Source: Chloroflexota bacterium
Lineage (GTDB): Bacteria > Chloroflexota > Anaerolineae > Caldilineales > Caldilineaceae
Length of the DNA stretch: 64,000 nt
NCBI GenBank assembly: GCA_018969295.1
Contig: JAGWYN010000001.1
Span: forward strand, 62,001 to 126,000
Direction of reading: 5' to 3'
Shown: piece after piece, positions 9,077 through 18,842 of the stretch
Layout: the number at the start of each line of letters is the position of its first letter
Position numbering within the stretch: the first letter of the stretch is position 1
Program-made: the position numbers and the translations under genes
Notes under the pieces: generated by a model
Database searches by the model: none
Told to the model about the DNA's origin: nothing
The model's input: the letters and a program-made list of their open reading frames with translations, nothing else

Positions 9077-11097
9077 TGCATCAACATCTGTTCGAGGGTG
9101 TCGGCCACCTGGGCATATGCCGGTGAATCCCCCCGGTTGAGACGAATCTGGTTCGCAACCCGCCGGACCAGCCCTGGGTTGACCTCGGCCAGCGAATTGC
9201 TCATGGAATACCAGAGGCTGCACAGCTCCTGCGCGTCGTGGGTGGCTGCCCGCACGGCGATTTCGGCTGGGGTTGTGGCGCTCAGCGACGGATTTCCAGC
9301 GTTCAACCCCAACTCCCGCCAGGCATTGACCCAGTAGTAGGAAAGCATCGGGTTGATCAGCCCGCGCATCCGGCTCCACAGCGGGTCATCTTCCTGTACC
9401 AGCGAGAAAAAAGCCAGATAATAGGGGCGGGAGTGGGCGTAGTCCCGATGAATCTGGGAGAGCTCGCCGGCCCGCACCGACGCATACGAGGCCATGTACC
9501 AGCGCAGATCTTCCAGCGTCGCCCCCGGCTCGCCCGCTTCGACAGCATCCCACTGGAGCCGGCAAGCCATCAGGTAGCTCCGCGCCGAGGCTGCAAAATC
9601 TTGCGAACGCTGCAACATCGCCGTTTTGGAAAGTGAGCGGGCCTTTTCGATGCCCTGCGGCATATTTTCAGGGAACTGAATGCTTTCGATGTCGTAGATG
9701 ATCGGTTGAAGGGCCGGGTCTTCGGCAAAAGGGACCGAACTGTGGCCCGGCAACACGTAACGGCCTTCCAGCTCAAGCAACAACCCACGTCGGACCAGGT
9801 CGGCCAGCAGGTTGTCGATGTAGTCGGTATGTTCGCCGTCGTTGAGCAAAATCAGGGCCAGCTCGGGCTTGTCGACCTCCAGCCCGGCGTTGATCACGGC
9901 GTAGACAAATCCTGACTCTGCTCGCTGGACAAAGGACGCCTCGCTGTCGATGGCGCTGTCCAGCCAGACCGGCACATGCACCGAGGCCACCTGTTCGTGG
10001 TAGTCAAAGGCCCGCTGGCGGAACCCCATCTGCCAGATCTGACGAAGCGTCGTCTTGCTGCGAATCAACCCATGCGTCTCGTAGCGGTCGCACAGCTCGT
10101 CCAGCAAGTCGTCGGTGGTGCGTTCGCCGGGCCGTCCGCTCAACTCCCGATAGATATCGCGCAGCACATCCCGCCGGGTTGCAAAGTCGACCGAAGTCAT
10201 CTTGAGCCGGGTGAAGATCTGGTTGTACTGCTGCCGCAGCGAGAATTTGGCAGCTGGCCCCAGTTCACTGTGCGCAGCGGCCCCTGCCCCCTCGCTGGGG
10301 ACAAGCCCCCGGCCGTTCCCGCTGTTGTGCCCCAACGACCAGAGATGGGTCGCCCATTCTGACGAGGGGGTAAATTCGCGCGGGGCCACATAGATCTGCT
10401 GACCTTTGACAAAGAGGGTCAACAGATCGGTGTTGTGTTCCAGCCAGCTTTTGAACTGGCTGTGGCCGACCGCCGACTCGGTAAATCGCCCGTCGAGCAA
10501 CAACAGGGTCTGTTTCAGTTTGGCTGCCAGCACAGGCAGTTCGTTGCGCTGGCCATGAAGGCGCAGCGCCTTCAGCAGCAGCTCCCGCGCGCCCCCGATC
10601 TCGGCAGCAGAGACCTCTCCCAGGCTTTCGTCGTCTCCCACTTCGCCGAGTGCAGTCTCCAGATAGATGAATTCGTCGCAGGCTCGCACCAGAAGCGGGT
10701 GTGTCACATCGCGCGGCCCGATCCCCAACGTATACTTGCCATATTCGCGCAGTTTGGCCATCAGCGGACCAAAATCGCTGTCGCCTGAGATGATGACAAA
10801 GGTGTCCACCTGGGGGTGTTGGATGGCGGTCTCCAGCGCATCCAGCGCCATGCGGATGTCGGCTCGATTTTTGCCGGCGCGGATGCTGAAGATTTGAATC
10901 AGATCCACGGCGTTGTTCATCAGATCTTCGCGATAACGGGCAAAACGGCTCCAGTCCCCGTACGCGCGTAAGATGGCGATCGCGCCCCGGTGGGCCAGGG
11001 ACGCCATCAGCGGGGTCAGCTCAAAATCCAGAAATTCCTGCTCTGCCCACAGGGCAATATTTTCAAAATCGATAAAAACAGCGATCTGGGCACTCAT
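9073..11097 (-). CDS. NYN-domain nuclease with LOTUS/OST-HTH-like domain
   Basis: 674-residue protein. Residues 1-160 form an NYN (PIN-like, LabA/DUF88) nuclease domain with the acidic residues in place: Asp10 in FIDFEN, Asp80 and Asp86 in KNRADIRMALD, and Asp106/Asp108 in SGDSDFG. Residues about 170-240 resemble an OST-HTH/LOTUS RNA-binding domain, ending in LFVKGQQIYVAP. The remaining ~430 residues are mostly helical and not recognised. The ATG at 11097 has AGGAG upstream, which excludes longer frames. It is divergent from dnaK and coupled by ATGA to a Nudix gene. Likely a single-strand RNA endonuclease; target unknown. Confidence 0.8.
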   Translation of the reverse strand: MSAQIAVFIDFENIALWAEQEFLDFELTPLMASLAHRGAIAILRAYGDWSRFARYREDLMNNAVDLIQIFSIRAGKNRADIRMALDALETAIQHPQVDTFVIISGDSDFGPLMAKLREYGKYTLGIGPRDVTHPLLVRACDEFIYLETALGEVGDDESLGEVSAAEIGGARELLLKALRLHGQRNELPVLAAKLKQTLLLLDGRFTESAVGHSQFKSWLEHNTDLLTLFVKGQQIYVAPREFTPSSEWATHLWSLGHNSGNGRGLVPSEGAGAAAHSELGPAAKFSLRQQYNQIFTRLKMTSVDFATRRDVLRDIYRELSGRPGERTTDDLLDELCDRYETHGLIRSKTTLRQIWQMGFRQRAFDYHEQVASVHVPVWLDSAIDSEASFVQRAESGFVYAVINAGLEVDKPELALILLNDGEHTDYIDNLLADLVRRGLLLELEGRYVLPGHSSVPFAEDPALQPIIYDIESIQFPENMPQGIEKARSLSKTAMLQRSQDFAASARSYLMACRLQWDAVEAGEPGATLEDLRWYMASYASVRAGELSQIHRDYAHSRPYYLAFFSLVQEDDPLWSRMRGLINPMLSYYWVNAWRELGLNAGNPSLSATTPAEIAVRAATHDAQELCSLWYSMSNSLAEVNPGLVRRVANQIRLNRGDSPAYAQVADTLEQMLMQ

Positions 11098-11337
11098 CAG
11101 AGTCTCCTCATGGTTTTGAACACACTTTGAATCCCATTGTACCACACCTGGCATCGCCTGCGGATCGGCGGTCAATCGACCAGATTCAAACAAATCGCTA
11201 ATGAAAATGCAATGACACACTGACACAGATTCGCTACAATGGAGACATCCAAAAAAGCAGGTGCGGGCGTTGCAGATGCCGCACCTTGTGTGGGGTGTAT
11301 CGGCAAAAGCGCACAGTGGCTGCGAGGAGACAATTGT
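11098..11337 (+). promoter_or_regulatory. Divergent NYN/dnaK control region
   Basis: 240 bp between divergent genes. For dnaK, TGACAC (11213-11218), a 16 bp spacer and TACAAT (11235-11240) form a plausible promoter, giving a leader of about 90 nt. GATTCAAACAAATC at 11183-11196 is a short inverted repeat (GATT-N6-AATC) that recurs in similar form before clpB. A GATTCAAA sequence also occurs on the minus strand at about 11125-11132, ahead of the NYN gene. No CIRCE element (HrcA operator) is visible. The regulator is unknown. Confidence 0.4.
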
Positions 11338-13245
11338 ATGGCAAAAATTATTGGAATCGATCTGGGCACCACCAACAGCGTTGTGGCGGTGATGGAAGGT
11401 GGAACGTCGACGGTGATCGCCAATGCGGAAGGCAACCGGACGACACCGTCGGTGGTGGCTTTCAACAAAAGCGGGGAGCGTCTGGTGGGCATCACGGCCA
11501 AGCGCCAGGCGGTTGTCAACCCAGAAAACACCGTCTACTCGGTCAAGCGTCTGATGGGGCGTCGCTTCGACGATGCAGAGACCCAGAAAGCGCGCAGGAT
11601 GGTCTCTTATGGGATTGCAGAGGGGCCGAACGGCGATGCTCGGGTCAACATTCCGAGCAAAAGCAAGATCTACGCCCCGCAGGAAATCAGCGCGATGGTG
11701 CTGGCAAAGCTCAAACGAGATGCAGAAAACTACCTTGGGGAAGAGGTGAAGCAGGCGGTTATCACGGTGCCGGCCTACTTCAACGACAGCCAGCGGCAGG
11801 CGACCAAGGATGCTGGCCAGATCGCCGGCCTCGAGGTGTTGCGCATTATCAACGAACCTACAGCGGCGGCGGTGGCCTATGGGCTGGACAAGAAAAATGA
11901 TGAGACGATTCTGGTCTTTGACCTGGGCGGCGGCACGTTTGATGTGTCAGTGCTGGAGGTCGGCGATGGGGTCATCGAAGTCAAATCGACCAATGGCGAC
12001 ACCTTGCTCGGCGGCGACGACTGGGACGAGCGCATCGTTCACTGGCTGATCGAAGAGTTCAAGAAGGAACAGGGGGTGGATCTGAGTGCTGACCGCCAGG
12101 CGCTGCAGCGTCTGCGTGAAGCCGCTGAAAAGGCCAAGATTGAGCTCTCCACGGTGACGCAGACGGAGATCAACCTGCCGTTCATCACGGCGGACAGCAG
12201 CGGCCCCAAGCACCTGGTCGTGACGCTCAGCCGCAGCAAATTTGAGCAGCTCACCGCAGATCTTTTGGAGCGCTGCAAGCAGCCCTTTTTCAATGCCCTC
12301 AAGGATGCTGGCCTCTCTGCCAGGCAGTTGGATGAGGTGGTGATGGTGGGCGGGTCCACCCGCATGCCGATGGTGCAGGATCTGGTGCGCCAGCTGACCG
12401 GCAAAGAGCCACACAAGGGGGTCAACCCGGACGAAGTCGTCGCAGTCGGCGCTGCTGTGCAGGCTGGCGTGCTCGGCGGCGAAGTCAGCGACCTGCTGCT
12501 GTTGGATGTGACGCCGCTGAGCCTGGGGCTGGAAACCTTGGGCAGTGTGATGACCGTGCTCATCCCGCGAAACACGACGATTCCGACCAAAAAGACGGAA
12601 GTTTTCAGCACAGCGGCGGACAGCCAGACGGCAGTGGACATCCACATTCTGCAGGGGGAGCGGCCCATGGCCAGCGGCAACAAAACCCTGGGCAACTTCC
12701 GTCTCGACGGCATCCCGTCGGCCCCGCGTGGGGTGCCGCAGATCGAAGTCACATTCGACATCGATGCCAATGGAATTTTGCATGTCACCGCCAAAGACAA
12801 AGCAACCAGCAAAGAGCAGAGTGTGAAGATCACCGCCTCCACCAATTTGGCCAACGACGAGGTGGAGCGGCTGGTGCGTGAGGCGAAGCAGCACGAAGAA
12901 GAAGACAAACGGCAACGCGAACTGGCAGAGGCTCGCAACTCCGCCGACAACCTGGTCTATGTGACCGAAAAGACGCTGCGCGAGCTCGGCGAAAAGGTGC
13001 CGACCAACGACCGTGCCACGGTCGAAAATCTGCTGGAAGAGCTCAAGCAGGTCAAGGAGACCGGTGAAATTGCACGGATTCGCAGCCTGACCGAACAGCT
13101 GCAGCAGGCCAGCAGCGCGCTGGCCCAACAGGTCTATGCGCAGGCGTCTGGCGGCGCAGGTGGCCCTACCGGCGGCCCCACTGGCGGCCCTCAAGCAGCG
13201 CGCAGCGACGATGATGTGGTCGAAGGCGAATACCGCACCGTCTGA
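11338..13245 (+). CDS. dnaK: Molecular chaperone DnaK (Hsp70)
   Basis: 635-residue Hsp70: an N-terminal ATPase and a C-terminal substrate-binding domain that binds unfolded segments in an ATP cycle driven by J-proteins and GrpE. It begins [20 protein letters not shown] and contains the Hsp70 signatures [15 protein letters not shown] and [17 protein letters not shown], the linker [16 protein letters not shown], and a Gly/Pro-rich tail ending VVEGEYRTV. The ATG at 11338 follows GGAGACAATTGT; a longer frame upstream is not needed. Length is standard. A strong terminator follows, so grpE is probably read from a separate promoter or by read-through. Confidence 0.98.
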   Translation: MAKIIGIDLGTTNSVVAVMEGGTSTVIANAEGNRTTPSVVAFNKSGERLVGITAKRQAVVNPENTVYSVKRLMGRRFDDAETQKARRMVSYGIAEGPNGDARVNIPSKSKIYAPQEISAMVLAKLKRDAENYLGEEVKQAVITVPAYFNDSQRQATKDAGQIAGLEVLRIINEPTAAAVAYGLDKKNDETILVFDLGGGTFDVSVLEVGDGVIEVKSTNGDTLLGGDDWDERIVHWLIEEFKKEQGVDLSADRQALQRLREAAEKAKIELSTVTQTEINLPFITADSSGPKHLVVTLSRSKFEQLTADLLERCKQPFFNALKDAGLSARQLDEVVMVGGSTRMPMVQDLVRQLTGKEPHKGVNPDEVVAVGAAVQAGVLGGEVSDLLLLDVTPLSLGLETLGSVMTVLIPRNTTIPTKKTEVFSTAADSQTAVDIHILQGERPMASGNKTLGNFRLDGIPSAPRGVPQIEVTFDIDANGILHVTAKDKATSKEQSVKITASTNLANDEVERLVREAKQHEEEDKRQRELAEARNSADNLVYVTEKTLRELGEKVPTNDRATVENLLEELKQVKETGEIARIRSLTEQLQQASSALAQQVYAQASGGAGGPTGGPTGGPQAARSDDDVVEGEYRTV

Positions 13246-13288
13246 CCCTGTCTGCTGGGTTGCCTCGCCTTGGGCCAGTTGAGGCGCA

Positions 13289-13324
13289 CACAACACGGGC
13301 GGGGAACTCCTCGCCCGTGTTTTT
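13289..13324 (+). terminator. Rho-independent terminator after dnaK
   Basis: AACACGGGCG at 13292-13301 pairs perfectly with CGCCCGTGTT at 13312-13321. The stem extends inward by three more pairs (one G-U) to an AACT tetraloop at 13305-13308. A run of five T at 13320-13324 follows. This is the clearest intrinsic terminator in the window and it splits dnaK from grpE. Confidence 0.9.
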
Positions 13325-13375
13325 CAACCAGAGAGCAACTGCCGAATCGGAGACAAGGCGAAACGAGCGTGAACC

Positions 13376-14146
13376 ATGACTTATGATGACCCGTATGGCG
13401 GCAGGCGCTACGGCCGGTCTGTGGGAGGCTTGGTAATCAGCCAGGCAGAGTTGCAGCGGCTGGAGCAACTGGTGGAAGCCCTCAACACGCGTCTGGAGCA
13501 GGCCCTTGCCAAGAATCAGACGCTGCAGGCGGCGTTGGAGCAGCAGGCCAAGGAACTGCACCAGGCCCAGCAAGCGCTGACCATCCGCGACGAGGCGCTG
13601 CACAAACAGGCCGAACACCAACAACAGCTAGAAGCCGAGCTGCTCTTTGTCAGGGCAGCGCTGGCAGAGGAACAGAAGAAGCCAGAACTGACCGCCGAGA
13701 TCGCTTTATGGCAGCAGCGTTACCTGAGTTTGCAGGCCGATGTCGACAACCTGCGCCGGCGCTGGGAGCAGCGAGCCCAGACAGAGAGTGCCGAACACCG
13801 CCGTCAGATTTTGGCGGACATGCTGCCCCTGGCGGACCATCTGGATCTGGCCCTCTTGCATCAGCCCGCCGGCACCGACGACCTGCTCCGTTCCTTTATC
13901 GGCAACCTGGAGGCAACCCGTCGTGCGTTTTTGGAGACGCTCCGCCGCTACGGGGTCGAACGGATTGACCCGCTCCATCAGCCTTTCGACCCTACCCTGC
14001 ACGAGGCACTTGGGCAGGCGTTTTCGGCAAGCGTCCCAGCGGACCACGTCCTGGTCGTCGTCCAGGCAGGATATGGCGAAGGCGAACGGCTGCTGCGCCC
14101 TGCACGGGTGCTGGTCAGCAGTGGCCCTGAGCCGCAGGGAGAGTAG
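13376..14146 (+). CDS. grpE: Nucleotide exchange factor GrpE
   Basis: Releases ADP from DnaK. 256 residues, longer than the usual ~190, because residues about 20-125 form an extended Gln/Glu/Leu-rich coiled coil (for example QRLEQLVEALNTRLEQAL). The GrpE core follows: LSLQADVDNLRRRWEQR, then ILADMLPLADHLDLAL, FLETLRRYGVERIDP, FDPTLHEALGQAF and VVVQAGYGEGERLLRPARVLVS. The long helix is what normally dimerises and reaches the DnaK substrate domain. It is 4 bp upstream of the J-protein gene, so the two are surely co-translated. Confidence 0.93.
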   Translation: MTYDDPYGGRRYGRSVGGLVISQAELQRLEQLVEALNTRLEQALAKNQTLQAALEQQAKELHQAQQALTIRDEALHKQAEHQQQLEAELLFVRAALAEEQKKPELTAEIALWQQRYLSLQADVDNLRRRWEQRAQTESAEHRRQILADMLPLADHLDLALLHQPAGTDDLLRSFIGNLEATRRAFLETLRRYGVERIDPLHQPFDPTLHEALGQAFSASVPADHVLVVVQAGYGEGERLLRPARVLVSSGPEPQGE

Positions 14147-14149
14147 AGG

Positions 14150-15076
14150 ATGGAAATCAAAGATTATTACAAAACCTTGGGGGTTGCGCGCACCGCCGAC
14201 GAAAAAGAGATCAAAAAAGCCTATCGGAAACTGGCCCAGCAGTACCACCCGGACAAAAATCCTGGCAACAAGGCGGCCGAGCAACGGTTCAAAGAGATCA
14301 ACGAAGCGTACACGGTGCTTTCCGATGCCGACAAACGGGCCAAATATGACCGCTTTGGCAGCCAGTGGGAGCAGTATGCTCGTTCTGGCGGCCGCCCAGA
14401 GGATTTTGACTGGGGCTCCTGGCGTGGCGGTGCCCCCTCTGACCCGGGCAGCAACGCGCGCACCCTTACCCCTGAAGAGCTCGAACGGCTGTTTGGCAGT
14501 GCGAGCAGCTTCTCCAATTTTTTTGACACCCTCTTTGGCGGTCGGCGGTCGGCAGCGTTCGACCCCAGCATGATGGGCGCCCCACCGCCTGCGGCCGAGA
14601 CGCTCCTCCAGGTCACCCTGGAGGAAGCCTTCCATGGCACCACGCGCGTGCTGGAGCGCAGCAACGGTACCCGCCTGGAAGTCACCGTCCCGCGCGGGGT
14701 CCAGACCGGCTCCAAAATTCGGATGCGGGGTGCTGCTGGCCAGGGGGACATTCTCGTCAGCCTCGACGTGCTCTCTGACCCGCGTTTTACGCGCGAGGGG
14801 GACAACCTGCGTCTCTCGCTGGCGGTCGATCTCTATACAGCCGTGCTGGGGGGCGAGGTCGAAGTGCCGACCCTCGACAAAACGGTGGTGCTGCGTCTCC
14901 CCGCTGGGACCCAGAACGGCAAGGTGTTTCGTTTGCGTTCGCTGGGAATGCCTCACTTGAAACATCCAGAGCAGCGCGGCGACCTGTTGGTGGTCGCCGA
15001 CGTCCAGATCCCCACCCAGCTCAGTGAACGCCAGAAGCAGCTCTTCCACGAACTTCGCCAGTTGCAGCAAAAATAG
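14150..15076 (+). CDS. DnaJ-family co-chaperone, CbpA type (no zinc finger)
   Basis: Stimulates DnaK ATPase activity and delivers substrates. 308 residues: J domain at 1-66 with HPD at 33-35 inside [13 protein letters not shown], a Gly/Phe/Ser-containing linker to about 140, then the C-terminal substrate-binding domains, with [18 protein letters not shown] and [21 protein letters not shown]. The CxxCxGxG zinc-binding repeats of true DnaJ are absent, so this is a type II (CbpA-like) protein. A full DnaJ may lie elsewhere. The gene starts 4 bp after grpE. Confidence 0.93.
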   Translation: MEIKDYYKTLGVARTADEKEIKKAYRKLAQQYHPDKNPGNKAAEQRFKEINEAYTVLSDADKRAKYDRFGSQWEQYARSGGRPEDFDWGSWRGGAPSDPGSNARTLTPEELERLFGSASSFSNFFDTLFGGRRSAAFDPSMMGAPPPAAETLLQVTLEEAFHGTTRVLERSNGTRLEVTVPRGVQTGSKIRMRGAAGQGDILVSLDVLSDPRFTREGDNLRLSLAVDLYTAVLGGEVEVPTLDKTVVLRLPAGTQNGKVFRLRSLGMPHLKHPEQRGDLLVVADVQIPTQLSERQKQLFHELRQLQQK

Positions 15077-15180
15077 GCTGGCTGGCATTTCTCGTTTCCA
15101 GCTGGCAGACTGTTATAATCAGATGGAATTGAGACTGTTGTGAATGGGTGCGTTTGTCAAGAGAAGGGACCGACAGGGAT

Positions 15181-16053
15181 ATGCCGATCGACCGCATGAC
15201 TCCAGCCGATTTTGGAGATGTGGCAAAGTTGATCGAAGCGCACAACACCAACCCTCTCACCCAGTGTCTCCACAGTGGCGAGCATGCCGATGAGATCGAA
15301 GCGCTCTTTCACAAACAGGGAGCGTTGCACTATCAGCTGTTGCGTGAAGAGGGGAAGCTGGTCGGTGTGCTGGGCTGTGAAGTCGAAGAAAATCGGGGCT
15401 ATTTACACGGCCCTTTCGTAGCAGGCTCTTCTTTTGCCCCGACGGCACATGCGCTGTGGCATGCGCTGCAAGCAACGTTGCCCTTGCTGGAGCGGTGGGA
15501 CTCTTTTCTCAACGTGCGCAATGAACAGGGCGCCGCCTTCTACCTGGAGCACGGGTTTCGCCGGGGGCAGGGGGCGCAGATCTACGGAATGCCGGCAGCG
15601 GCTCTGCAGCCGCTGGATGGCATGCCAGCGCAACGCTTTACCCCTGACTGGACAGAGAGTGTGCGTTTTTTGCATGAACTGGCCTTTGCGGACAGTCCGC
15701 TCGAGATTGAACCGTTCATGGACAGCCAGGACGAAGACAGAGCTCTCTTTATTTTTGCCCAGGGCAGCCGCTGTATCGGCTATGTCGCGGCCTCGCTCAA
15801 CGACAGCCCGCTCGAAGGATCCATTGACCTGTTGGCGGTCGATGCCTCGGTGCGCAACCAAGGCTACGGCCGCCGTCTGCTGCTGACAGCAGCTCACTGG
15901 CTGATCCAGGAACGGGGCATGCCCCGTGTGGGGCTGACCGTACGCGATATGCGGGCCGACGCCCGTCGGCTGTACCAGCGCTCAGGCTTTGCATTGCTCT
16001 ATACCGGGGTCGGCTACTCGCGCGAACAGACCCTTTCCCGCCGACAGCTCTGA
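15181..16053 (+). CDS. Tandem GNAT acetyltransferase-like protein
   Basis: About 290 residues with two GNAT-like halves. The C-terminal half is the clear one: IDLLAVDASVRNQGYGRRLL matches the acetyl-CoA-binding motif A (R/QxxGxG/A), followed by ARRLYQRSGF. The N-terminal half, with EGKLVGVLGCEVEE and AFYLEHGFRRG, looks like a degenerate copy, as in mycothiol-synthase-type double GNATs. A TATAAT at 15114-15119 suggests its own promoter. The start is uncertain: an in-frame GTG at 15148 is the alternative to the ATG at 15181. Substrate unknown. It is inserted between the J-protein and clpB genes. Confidence 0.8.
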   Translation: MPIDRMTPADFGDVAKLIEAHNTNPLTQCLHSGEHADEIEALFHKQGALHYQLLREEGKLVGVLGCEVEENRGYLHGPFVAGSSFAPTAHALWHALQATLPLLERWDSFLNVRNEQGAAFYLEHGFRRGQGAQIYGMPAAALQPLDGMPAQRFTPDWTESVRFLHELAFADSPLEIEPFMDSQDEDRALFIFAQGSRCIGYVAASLNDSPLEGSIDLLAVDASVRNQGYGRRLLLTAAHWLIQERGMPRVGLTVRDMRADARRLYQRSGFALLYTGVGYSREQTLSRRQL

Positions 16054-16099
16054 CTCCCCGCAGAAAAAATCCACACAGAAGAGTGACAATTTACCAACA

Positions 16100-16125
16100 C
16101 GATTCAAACAATCGGCTGCTATACT
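16100..16125 (+). promoter_or_regulatory. clpB promoter with CGATT-N5-AATCG inverted repeat
   Basis: An extended -10 element, TGC followed by TATACT, lies at 16117-16125 without a good -35 box. Just upstream, CGATT (16100-16104) and AATCG (16110-16114) form a perfect inverted repeat around CAAAC. The same core, GATTCAAACA(A)ATC, occurs upstream of dnaK at 11183-11196. A shared heat-shock regulator site is plausible but unproven. Confidence 0.4.
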
Positions 16126-16181
16126 GACGCATAGAGAACGAATTGGACAGCCATGCAGCGCTGTCAAGGAGAGATACTTCT

Positions 16182-18776
16182 ATGCGACTGGATCGTTTTA
16201 CCCAAAAAGCACAGGCGGCTCTGCTCGAAGCACAAAATCTTGCCGAACAGTACAAAGCTGCCACGGTAGAACCAGAACATCTGCTCAAGGCGCTGTTGCG
16301 CCAGGAAGGGGGGGTGGTTCCTGCGCTGCTCGCCCGCATCGGGGGGGATCACAGCGGGGTCGAGCGATCGCTTGACCAGCAGCTGGCAGCTCTGCCCCGC
16401 ACCCAGGGAGCTACGGTCCAGGTCGGCTTCAGCCGTAGCCTGGCTGACCTGCTCACCGACGCCCAGCAAGTGGCTCAGTCGATGAAAGACGAGTATACAT
16501 CGACCGAACATCTGCTGCTGGCCCTGTTGTCGGGCACCCACAAGATTCGGCCGCTGCTGGCGCGCCACGGCATCGACTACAACAGCGTGCTTCAGGCGCT
16601 GGCAGCGGTGCGTGGCAACCAACGGGTCACCACCGATACCCCGGAAACCCAGTATGAAGCGCTGGCCAAGTATGGCCGTGACCTCACCGCCGAAGCCCAC
16701 AAGGGCAAACTCGACCCTGTAATCGGTCGTGATGAGGAGATTCGACGCACCATCCAGATCTTGAGCCGACGTACTAAAAACAACCCTGTCTTGATCGGCG
16801 AACCTGGGGTCGGCAAAACAGCGATCGTCGAGGGGCTTGCCCAGCGCATTGTCCAGGGAGACGTTCCTTCCACTTTGCGCGACCGCCAGGTCGTTGCCCT
16901 GGATATGGGTGCATTGGTCGCTGGCGCCAAGTACCGCGGCGAATTTGAAGAACGGCTCAAGGCTGTGTTGCAAGAGATCGTCGCCGCCGAGGGACGAATC
17001 ATCCTGTTCATCGACGAAATGCACACGTTGATCGGAGCCGGCGCTGCGGAGGGAGCGATGGATGCCGCCAACATGCTCAAGCCGATGCTGGCGCGCGGCG
17101 AACTGCACGCGATCGGAGCGACCACCCTCGACGAATACCGCAAACATATCGAAAAAGATGCGGCACTCGAACGCCGTTTCCAGCCGATACAGGTCGACGA
17201 ACCGAGTGTGGAGGATTCGATCCGTATTCTGCGCGGGCTCAAGGAACGCTACGAGGTGCATCATGGGGTGCGCATCACCGACGGTGCTGTCATCGCTGCC
17301 GCCACCCTCAGCCACCGGTATATTGCCGATCGCTTCCTCCCCGACAAAGCCATCGACCTGATCGACGAGGCGGCCAGCCGCCTGCGCATGCAGATTGACT
17401 CCAAGCCCCAGGAACTCGACGCCATTGACCGTGAACGGATGCAGCTGGAGATCGAACGGGAGGCGCTCAAAAAGGAAAAGGACGAGGCCAGTCGCGCAAG
17501 GCTTGCGGAGCTGGAGGAGACCCTTGCCGACCTGCGCGAACAGAGCATGCAGCTGAGCAGCCGCTGGCAGGCCGAAAAGGCGGCGATTCAGCAGGTTCGG
17601 GCCAGCAAAGAGCGGATCGACCAGCTGCGCGTCGAAATTGAACAGGCGGAGCGCGCCTATGATCTGCAGAAAGCGGCGGAGTTGCGCTATGGTACGTTGC
17701 GCCAGTGGGAGAACGAGCTGGCCAGTGCTGGAGCCCGCGTACAGGAACTCCAACGCCAGGGAGCGCTGCTCAAAGAGGAGGTCGATGCCGAGGAGATCGC
17801 CGCCATCGTCAGCAAGTGGACCGGCGTCCCGGTTGCCCGTCTGCTGGAAAGTGAGCGCGCCAAACTGTTGCAGATGGACGCCATCCTGCACCGGCGGGTG
17901 GTAGGCCAGGAGGAAGCTGTGCACTCGGTCGCCAATGCGATCCGCCGCAGCCGAGCCGGGCTGCAGGATCCCAACCGTCCGATCGGCAGTTTTATTTTTC
18001 TGGGGCCGACTGGAACTGGCAAGACCGAGCTGGCGCGCAGCCTGGCCGAGCTGCTCTTCGACGACGAAAATGCCCTGGTGCGCGTCGACATGAGCGAGTA
18101 CCAGGAACGGCACACGGTAGCCCGGTTGATCGGGGCCCCGCCCGGCTATATTGGCTACGATGAAGGTGGCCAGCTGACCGAAGCGGTGCGACGGCGTCCC
18201 TATGCTGTGGTGCTCTTCGACGAAATTGAAAAGGCCCACCCTGAGGTCTTCAATCTGCTGTTGCAGCTGCTCGACGACGGCCGGCTGACTGACAGCCAGG
18301 GGCGCACCGTCGATTTCAAGAATACGATCGTGATCATGACCAGCAATCTGGGCAGCAGCTATATCCTGGAGGTGGCTGCTGTTGATGCGGAGGTCGAGCA
18401 ACGGGTACGCGAGCTGCTGCGCAGCCATTTCCGCCCTGAGTTTCTCAACCGGATCGACGACATCGTGGTCTTTCACGCGCTGAGCCGGGAGCAGCTGAAA
18501 GCGATCGTCGAGATCCAGCTTGGACGGCTCCGCCAGCTGCTCAGCGCGCGGCGGATTTCGCTGGAGCTGAGCGAAAACGCCAAAGATCTGCTCGCCGCCG
18601 CCGGCGATGACCCTGCTTTTGGGGCACGCCCGCTCAAGCGGCTGCTGCAACACCGGGTCGCCGACCCGTTGGCCCTTGAGCTCCTGCAAGGTAAAATCCA
18701 CGACGGCGACCACGTGGTGGTCGACACGTCTGGCGATGAACTGACCTTCACGCTCCTCGAAGTGCTGCCTACGTGA
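16182..18776 (+). CDS. clpB: ATP-dependent disaggregase ClpB
   Basis: Hexameric AAA+ protein that works with DnaK to pull polypeptides out of aggregates. 864 residues: an N-terminal Clp-repeat domain (1-150), first AAA+ module with Walker A GEPGVGKT at about 206-213 and Walker [11 protein letters not shown], a long middle coiled coil (about 400-520) that distinguishes ClpB from ClpA/C, second AAA+ module with GPTGTGKT at about 608-615 and [14 protein letters not shown], and a C-terminal domain. ATG at 16182 follows AAGGAGAG; frame upstream is ignored. The gene ends the chaperone block. Confidence 0.97.
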   Translation: MRLDRFTQKAQAALLEAQNLAEQYKAATVEPEHLLKALLRQEGGVVPALLARIGGDHSGVERSLDQQLAALPRTQGATVQVGFSRSLADLLTDAQQVAQSMKDEYTSTEHLLLALLSGTHKIRPLLARHGIDYNSVLQALAAVRGNQRVTTDTPETQYEALAKYGRDLTAEAHKGKLDPVIGRDEEIRRTIQILSRRTKNNPVLIGEPGVGKTAIVEGLAQRIVQGDVPSTLRDRQVVALDMGALVAGAKYRGEFEERLKAVLQEIVAAEGRIILFIDEMHTLIGAGAAEGAMDAANMLKPMLARGELHAIGATTLDEYRKHIEKDAALERRFQPIQVDEPSVEDSIRILRGLKERYEVHHGVRITDGAVIAAATLSHRYIADRFLPDKAIDLIDEAASRLRMQIDSKPQELDAIDRERMQLEIEREALKKEKDEASRARLAELEETLADLREQSMQLSSRWQAEKAAIQQVRASKERIDQLRVEIEQAERAYDLQKAAELRYGTLRQWENELASAGARVQELQRQGALLKEEVDAEEIAAIVSKWTGVPVARLLESERAKLLQMDAILHRRVVGQEEAVHSVANAIRRSRAGLQDPNRPIGSFIFLGPTGTGKTELARSLAELLFDDENALVRVDMSEYQERHTVARLIGAPPGYIGYDEGGQLTEAVRRRPYAVVLFDEIEKAHPEVFNLLLQLLDDGRLTDSQGRTVDFKNTIVIMTSNLGSSYILEVAAVDAEVEQRVRELLRSHFRPEFLNRIDDIVVFHALSREQLKAIVEIQLGRLRQLLSARRISLELSENAKDLLAAAGDDPAFGARPLKRLLQHRVADPLALELLQGKIHDGDHVVVDTSGDELTFTLLEVLPT

Positions 18777-18785
18777 TCGCTGCCA

Positions 18786-18842
18786 GAGGGCGGGGGATGT
18801 GTCTGCCCGCCCTCCGAGCTTCTATTTCCGAGCTTCTATGTG
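18786..18842 (+). terminator. Hairpin after clpB plus short tandem repeat
   Basis: GAGGGCGGG (18786-18794) and CCCGCCCTC (18806-18814) form a perfect 9 bp stem with an 11 nt loop but no T tract, so termination would be weak or factor-assisted. It is directly followed by two copies of TCCGAGCTTCTAT in tandem that run into the stop codon of the convergent kynureninase gene at 18836-18838. Confidence 0.45.

Noticed and set aside
11098..11337. CIRCE/HrcA operator before dnaK
   Set aside because: No TTAGCACTC-N9-GAGTGCTAA-like sequence is present on either strand.
11947..13296. Long open frame opposite dnaK
   Set aside because: Same effect of codon bias; the sense-strand Hsp70 is unmistakable.
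16164..18713. 849-codon open frame on the strand opposite clpB
   Set aside because: It is a mirror of the GC-rich clpB codon pattern; its product resembles no protein and no ribosome-binding site is present, while clpB is certain.
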